From Oceanispirochaeta crateris (GTDB lineage: Bacteria; Spirochaetota; Spirochaetia; DSM-2461), in contig NZ_CP036150.1 in assembly GCF_008329965.1 (NCBI RefSeq), positions 806,001 through 870,000 on the forward strand: DNA of 64,000 bases, written 5' to 3'. A model generated the notes under the pieces. It was not told where the DNA came from. It searched no databases and saw only the letters and a list, made by a program, of their open reading frames with translations. The position numbers were made by a program, and so were the translations under genes. Position 1 is the first letter of the stretch. Each line of letters opens with the position of its first letter. Positions 59,925-64,000 of the stretch are shown here, piece after piece.

Positions 59925-60019
59925 ATAATACTATCTCCTGAATTAATATAATTTTACTTATATTTTAACTTACTCACAGTCATATAGCAAAAGAAGATTC
60001 TTTTAAATGATGGAACCAT

Positions 60020-60053
60020 AAAAAACCGCTGCGCTTTAAAAGCAGCAGCGGTT
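60020..60053 (-). terminator. Terminator after secA
   Basis: Minus-strand stem AACCGCTGC/GCAGCGGTT (arms 60045-60053 and 60024-60032) around an inner small hairpin, ending in a T run (60025-60020). Confidence 0.82.
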
Positions 60054-60087
60054 ATTGCATTTCTGTAGAACCAACCTTGCGGCTATT

Positions 60088-62829
60088 TTAGGCTCCGTGA
60101 CAGTTCTTGTACTTTTTCCCACTGCCGCAAGGACAGGGATCATTCCGTCCAACCTTTTCGGCAGTTCTTCTCACCTGCATATTTTGGGAATTTGCTTCGG
60201 CGCGCTCTCCGGATTTTCCCGGTGCAAAACTGTTTACACCATTATGGGATGCCTTGATGGGTTGCTGGTTTCTTTTGGGATAGGATTTGTCCGGTGCATT
60301 ACGGACAATGACTCGGAAAATTTTCCTTGCCAGGGTTATCCGTATGTCATCCATCATCTGATCGAATATTTCAAACCCTTCGTTTTTATATTCAACCAAA
60401 GGATTTTTCTGTGCATAGGATCTGAGATATACGGCCTCTCTTAAGGAATCCAAATTTTCCAAATGCTCTTGCCAGCGGTTATCTAGGTGTTTCAGATACT
60501 CATAGCGGATAAACTGATTGAGCTGTGTTTCTCCAACCAGTTCTTTCTTATCTTTCAGATCCTTCTTAAGAAAATTCACAAGATTGGTCTGCCACTCTTC
60601 CAGAGAGAGAGACTTCCAATCAATATTCTCATCGGCGTTGAAATTAAAATTCTCTTTGAGACGGTCCATTAAGCGGGCTAGAGCTTCCTGTTCATCCTGT
60701 TTGACATCACTCTTGTAGTCTTCCAGGAGGATGGTCACAATCTCTTCACCGGTTTCTATGATTTTCTTTGTAAGGTCTGTTTCAGAAAGAATTTCATCTC
60801 TTTGCTGGTAAATAGAAGTTCTCTGCATACTGAGTACATCATCATAGTCCAGAAGATGTTTTCTGATTTCATAGTTGCGATCTTCCACACGTTTCTGGGC
60901 TTTTTCGAGAGACTTGTTCAGTAATGAGTGATGAAGAGGTTCATCTCCTTCCATGCCTAAACGGGCCATGGTTTTCTTGAAGCTCTCTCCGCCAAACAGG
61001 CGCATAAGATCATCATCGAGGGAAATATAGAATTGTGAAAATCCCGGGTCTCCCTGACGGCCGGATCGTCCTCTGAGCTGATTATCAATACGTCGGGATT
61101 CATGACGTTCTGATCCAATCACATACAAACCACCAAGCTGACGAACTTCTTCATTCTGAGCTCTCCAGGTCTTGTATTCCTTCTCAATCGCCTTTTTAAT
61201 CTCTTCTTCTGTGGCATCGGAACCTGCGGCTCTGATCGCCCTGTATTCAGGGTTTCCACCTAGCTTGATATCCGTACCACGACCAGCCATGTTGGTGGCT
61301 ATGGTGATGGAGTTTTTAGCTCCAGCTTCAGAAATGATCAGAGCTTCTCTGTGGTGATTTTTAGCATTGAGAATCTCAAACTTTACTCCTCTCTTTCTAA
61401 GAACGGAAGCCAGCTTTTCAGACTTATCAACTGATACTGTACCAACGAGAATGGGCTGACCAGTTTTATGAATCTTAATAATATCGTCACAGATTGCATT
61501 GAATTTATAGTCTTCATTGAGATAGATGATATCATCTTCATCGACTCGGTTTACGGGTCTGTTGGTGGGGATCACCACCACTTCAAGGCCATAAATCCGT
61601 CCAAATTCTCTGGCTTCTGTATCGGCCGTTCCGGTCATCCCTGATATTTTGTCATACATTCTAAAGAAGTTTTGAAAGGTTATACTTGCAAGGGTTCTGT
61701 TCTTCTTGGCAATTTTAATCCCTTCTTTGGCTTCTATGGCCTGGTGGAGACCATCAGAGTAACGACGACCAGAAAGAATTCTTCCTGTAAATTCATCGAC
61801 TATCTGTACTTGACCTTCCTGAATGACGTAATCCACATCATTATGGAAAAGCTTGTGAGCCTTCATAGCCTGGGTAAAGTAATGGATATACTCGAAGTTT
61901 TCTTCATCAAAAAGGGAACCGGTGATATATTTGCGGCTGATGAGCAGTTCTTCAATCCTGTTCATACCTTCATCGGTAAAAACTACTTTCTTGCTTTTTT
62001 CATCCAGTTTATAATCGCCTTTAGGCTGTATTCCCGTGATAGGATCTTCTACTGGATAGTCTCCAGTTGCCGGATCTTTTTCACATTCAGTGAGGAACTT
62101 TACAAGTTGATTCACATTGAAAAATTTGCTTGTATCTTCTTGAACCGGGCCGGAAATAATCAGTGGGGTTCTGGCTTCGTCAATCAGGATGGAGTCGATT
62201 TCATCGATGATACAGAAGGGATGATTTTTTTGAGCCTTCTTATCCATGCTCCAGCGCATATTATCTCTTAGATAATCAAAACCGAATTCGTTGTTCGTTC
62301 CGAAAGTGATATCCTTGCTATATTCTATTTGCCTGGTTTCGGGATCCATGTCGGAAAGAATCACACCAACGCTGATGCCAAGGTAGTCATAAACCGGTTT
62401 CATCCAGGCTGCATCCCTTGAGGCGAGGTAGTCATTTACCGTGATGATATGAACACCCTTTCCCGCTAAAGCATTCAAGTAAGCAGCGGTTACACTGGAC
62501 AGAGTTTTTCCCTCTCCAGTTTTCATTTCCATGATTTTTCCCTGATGGAGGACAATCCCCCCCAGGAGCTGAACATCGTAGGGACGTTCGCCCAGTGTTC
62601 TCCGTGCAGCTTCGCGAGCCAATGCAAACGCTTCGGGGAGAATCTCATCCAGAGACACTCCAGCGGCAATCTTCTCCTTGAATTGAAGAGTCTGTTCTTT
62701 AAACGCCTCTTCAGGAAGATTAATTGCCCACAGTTCTTTTGCATTGATTTTGTGAAGAGTAGGAAGCAGTTGTTTCAGATCTCTATCCTGTTTTGATCCT
62801 AGGATTCGAGCTATTATCTTATTTGCCAT
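60088..62829 (-). CDS. secA: Preprotein translocase ATPase SecA
   Basis: 913 residues. It drives proteins through SecYEG. Walker [12 protein letters not shown] near 105, DEAD-box [18 protein letters not shown] near 208, the PPXD domain, NBD2 motif [15 protein letters not shown], and [26 protein letters not shown]. The C-terminal SEC-C zinc motif [13 protein letters not shown] near 897-910 binds SecB/ribosome and metal. Full length. The ATG at 62829 has no ribosome-binding site; a TTGACG-17-TACATT promoter ends 6 nt before it. Confidence 0.98.
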   Translation of the reverse strand: MANKIIARILGSKQDRDLKQLLPTLHKINAKELWAINLPEEAFKEQTLQFKEKIAAGVSLDEILPEAFALAREAARRTLGERPYDVQLLGGIVLHQGKIMEMKTGEGKTLSSVTAAYLNALAGKGVHIITVNDYLASRDAAWMKPVYDYLGISVGVILSDMDPETRQIEYSKDITFGTNNEFGFDYLRDNMRWSMDKKAQKNHPFCIIDEIDSILIDEARTPLIISGPVQEDTSKFFNVNQLVKFLTECEKDPATGDYPVEDPITGIQPKGDYKLDEKSKKVVFTDEGMNRIEELLISRKYITGSLFDEENFEYIHYFTQAMKAHKLFHNDVDYVIQEGQVQIVDEFTGRILSGRRYSDGLHQAIEAKEGIKIAKKNRTLASITFQNFFRMYDKISGMTGTADTEAREFGRIYGLEVVVIPTNRPVNRVDEDDIIYLNEDYKFNAICDDIIKIHKTGQPILVGTVSVDKSEKLASVLRKRGVKFEILNAKNHHREALIISEAGAKNSITIATNMAGRGTDIKLGGNPEYRAIRAAGSDATEEEIKKAIEKEYKTWRAQNEEVRQLGGLYVIGSERHESRRIDNQLRGRSGRQGDPGFSQFYISLDDDLMRLFGGESFKKTMARLGMEGDEPLHHSLLNKSLEKAQKRVEDRNYEIRKHLLDYDDVLSMQRTSIYQQRDEILSETDLTKKIIETGEEIVTILLEDYKSDVKQDEQEALARLMDRLKENFNFNADENIDWKSLSLEEWQTNLVNFLKKDLKDKKELVGETQLNQFIRYEYLKHLDNRWQEHLENLDSLREAVYLRSYAQKNPLVEYKNEGFEIFDQMMDDIRITLARKIFRVIVRNAPDKSYPKRNQQPIKASHNGVNSFAPGKSGERAEANSQNMQVRRTAEKVGRNDPCPCGSGKKYKNCHGA

Positions 62830-62835
62830 GGGACA

Positions 62836-62864
62836 AATGTACGGTTTTTATCAGGAGTCGTCAA
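62836..62864 (-). promoter_or_regulatory. Candidate secA promoter adjoining the start codon
   Basis: Minus-strand TTGACG, 17-nt spacer, TACATT, then TGTCCC and the ATG. The transcript would start at or next to the start codon. Confidence 0.42.
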
Positions 62865-62865
62865 G

Positions 62866-62887
62866 ATTGACATTATAAAGTGTCAAT
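62866..62887. promoter_or_regulatory. Inverted repeat between secA and the lipoprotein gene
   Basis: ATTGACA-TTATAAAG-TGTCAAT, a 7-bp-arm inverted repeat that covers the -35 box of the plus-strand promoter (TTGACA 62867-62872, 17-nt spacer, TAGGAT 62890-62895). It could be an operator. Confidence 0.4.
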
Positions 62888-62895
62888 TGTAGGAT
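62867..62895 (+). promoter_or_regulatory. Sigma-70-type promoter of the lipoprotein gene
   Basis: Perfect TTGACA (62867-62872), 17-nt spacer, TAGGAT (62890-62895), about 70 nt before the lipoprotein start. Confidence 0.6.
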
Positions 62896-62964
62896 TAAAC
62901 TGTTTTTATATCCCTAGCGGGAGAGGCCCTGGAGGACTAATCCGGGAATAGAGGAGTCTGTCCA

Positions 62965-64000
62965 TTGAAACAAAAATATCTGACCCGTTTTTTGATTATC
63001 AGCCTACTGTTCATTCTGTTCTCCTGCAACAGTGAAAATAAGGTTCTCCAACGGGAGGATTTATTCATTTTACCCATGGGTTACATGGCTGATGAGCTTA
63101 ATTATTTCCTCAAACCGGATTCTCAGCTTCCCGGATCAAGTGATCTTTTTATCAATGATGGCCGTGTTTTTTTAAGTAGCAGCAATGCGGGTAAAATCAT
63201 GGAACTCAATTCCTATGGAGATCTACTAGGATTTTATTATAACCCAACGATTAATCCTGAGCCGGCTCAGTACATAACAGAAGAGAAAGAAAATCCTGTT
63301 ATGGTCAAAAAGTGGAACTTCAGGGGAATCGAGCATCTGGCAGTGACCGATGAATACTTGCTGGTGGCAGATAGAGTTGATGAAAATCAGAGCAAAATGG
63401 AAAATAAAATCCTTCATAACCGCATTGTGCTCAGATTCAACCATAAGGGTGAGTTTATCGATTATCTGGGTCAGGAAGGTATTCAGGGGGCTCCCTTTGC
63501 TTTTATTCAGGGCTTGGAAGTGACCGATTCCGGTGAAATAGTTGTCATGACCCGACAGGGCCAGAATCAACTTGTCTACTGGTACTCCCAAAAAGGGGAA
63601 CTGCTGTATAAAATCATTCTTGATAAGCAAAACCTTCCTATCATGGAAGAAGATGGATGGAGTCCTGGTGTTCCAGAGAGCATCAAACCAGACAGGCAGG
63701 AACATAAACTCTATATTAAAATGGACTACTTTCCGCTGATCGATTCTCCGGACCTTAAATCGGTGAGTCGATTGTATACCCTTGATCTGACAGAAGAGCG
63801 GTATACGGGTTACTTTACCATTGCCAATCTTGAAGTTGAGCTGAATGGACAAAAAATGGATGGTATCTATGAATATCTTGGTATCACCAGTTCAGGGCTC
63901 CATTTTTTTCTAGGGTCAGATTTCAGCGGGCGGTACTATTTGATTTTTATGGATCAAACAGGGGCTGTTAAGGTCTCTCGAGTGATGTTTATTCAAGACA
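62965..64000 (+). CDS. Lipoprotein, possible beta-propeller (truncated by window edge)
   Basis: 345 codons seen, from TTG 62965 (GAGGAG 8 nt upstream) to the right edge with no stop. A lipoprotein signal peptide ends LLFILFSC. The mature part shows repeated strand-turn motifs (LFINDGRVFLSSSNAGKIMEL, LAVTDEYLLVADRV, LEVTDSGEIVVMTRQ, LGITSSGLHFFLGSDFSG) compatible with a six- to seven-bladed propeller. No named family can be given safely; an extracytoplasmic binding or sensor role is a guess. It lies behind a good promoter. Confidence 0.75.
   Translation, partial: MKQKYLTRFLIISLLFILFSCNSENKVLQREDLFILPMGYMADELNYFLKPDSQLPGSSDLFINDGRVFLSSSNAGKIMELNSYGDLLGFYYNPTINPEPAQYITEEKENPVMVKKWNFRGIEHLAVTDEYLLVADRVDENQSKMENKILHNRIVLRFNHKGEFIDYLGQEGIQGAPFAFIQGLEVTDSGEIVVMTRQGQNQLVYWYSQKGELLYKIILDKQNLPIMEEDGWSPGVPESIKPDRQEHKLYIKMDYFPLIDSPDLKSVSRLYTLDLTEERYTGYFTIANLEVELNGQKMDGIYEYLGITSSGLHFFLGSDFSGRYYLIFMDQTGAVKVSRVMFIQD

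Noticed and set aside
59988-60003. AAAAGAAGATTCTTTT inverted repeat
   Set aside because: Low-complexity A/T palindrome with no loop; not a convincing terminator or operator.
1-64000. tRNA, rRNA, CRISPR, insertion sequences or prophage
   Set aside because: No tRNA-like cloverleaf, repeat-spacer array, transposase or integrase was recognised by reading; a tRNAscan or ISfinder run could still find something small.

Overview
The window reads as chromosomal DNA from a free-living spirochaete, probably a Spirochaeta or Oceanispirochaeta relative. This is inferred from gene content, not from a database search. The clues are: flagellar chaperone FliS and a Maf-type (DUF115) flagellin-modification protein; several lipoproteins with relaxed lipoboxes ending in FSC or ISC; EF-P encoded beside its lysyl-modifying enzyme EpmA; a dimeric glycyl-tRNA synthetase; an acetate kinase with a long C-terminal tail; and many TTG or GTG starts. 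Coding density is very high, genes often overlap by 1-20 nt, and I see no insertion sequence, prophage, CRISPR array, rRNA or tRNA.

Layout. 0-6 kb: trkA (runs off the left edge), then a PIN-PhoH ATPase, two small unknown proteins and a secreted propeller/degenerate deacetylase. 6-10.8 kb: fliS, a coiled-coil protein, polA, coaE and a SPOR-domain protein, preceded by a sigma-28-like promoter and closed by a strong terminator. 10.9-15.4 kb: a GH13 sugar phosphorylase, a pyrF-pyrE fusion and an MscS channel. 15.4-18.3 kb (minus): epmA, efp and a methyltransferase. 18.3-25.6 kb: ferredoxin, GNAT, acyl-CoA synthetase, DJ-1 protein, an archaeal-type ornithine cyclodeaminase homologue, ackA and a lipase. 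25.7-34.3 kb: secreted proteins, a GH18 protein, ArsC-like, metallo-beta-lactamase, a possible GT-A glycosyltransferase, DHH phosphoesterase and RbgA. 34.4-36.6 kb: ilvBH, with ilvB broken by a one-base frameshift. 36.8-41 kb: GH3 lipoprotein, DAHP synthase, M23 peptidase.

41-46 kb (minus): a five-gene operon (unknown helical protein, J-like protein, UDP-sugar pyrophosphorylase, HisI, Fe-S/zinc cysteine-cluster protein) behind a good promoter, and next to it an HD-GYP-like protein. 46-53 kb (plus): membrane protein, alanine aminotransferase, coiled-coil exported protein, then gltX, glyQS and tyrS. 53-58 kb (minus): lepB, ftsI, maf and a TPR lipoprotein, tightly coupled. 58-64 kb: M23/LysM peptidase, a 43-residue exported peptide behind two DnaA boxes, a VOC protein, secA and the start of a lipoprotein that runs off the right edge.

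No single obviously new system stands out; most genes are housekeeping or envelope genes. The points most worth checking are: the ilvB frameshift; replication genes placed downstream of a flagellar-type promoter; a set of genes whose -10 box sits only 6-10 nt before the start codon (possible leaderless mRNAs); the DnaA-box pair with its small peptide; and several proteins whose family hallmark residues are missing (HPD-less J domain, HD-less HD-GYP, metal-ligand-less NodB domain).
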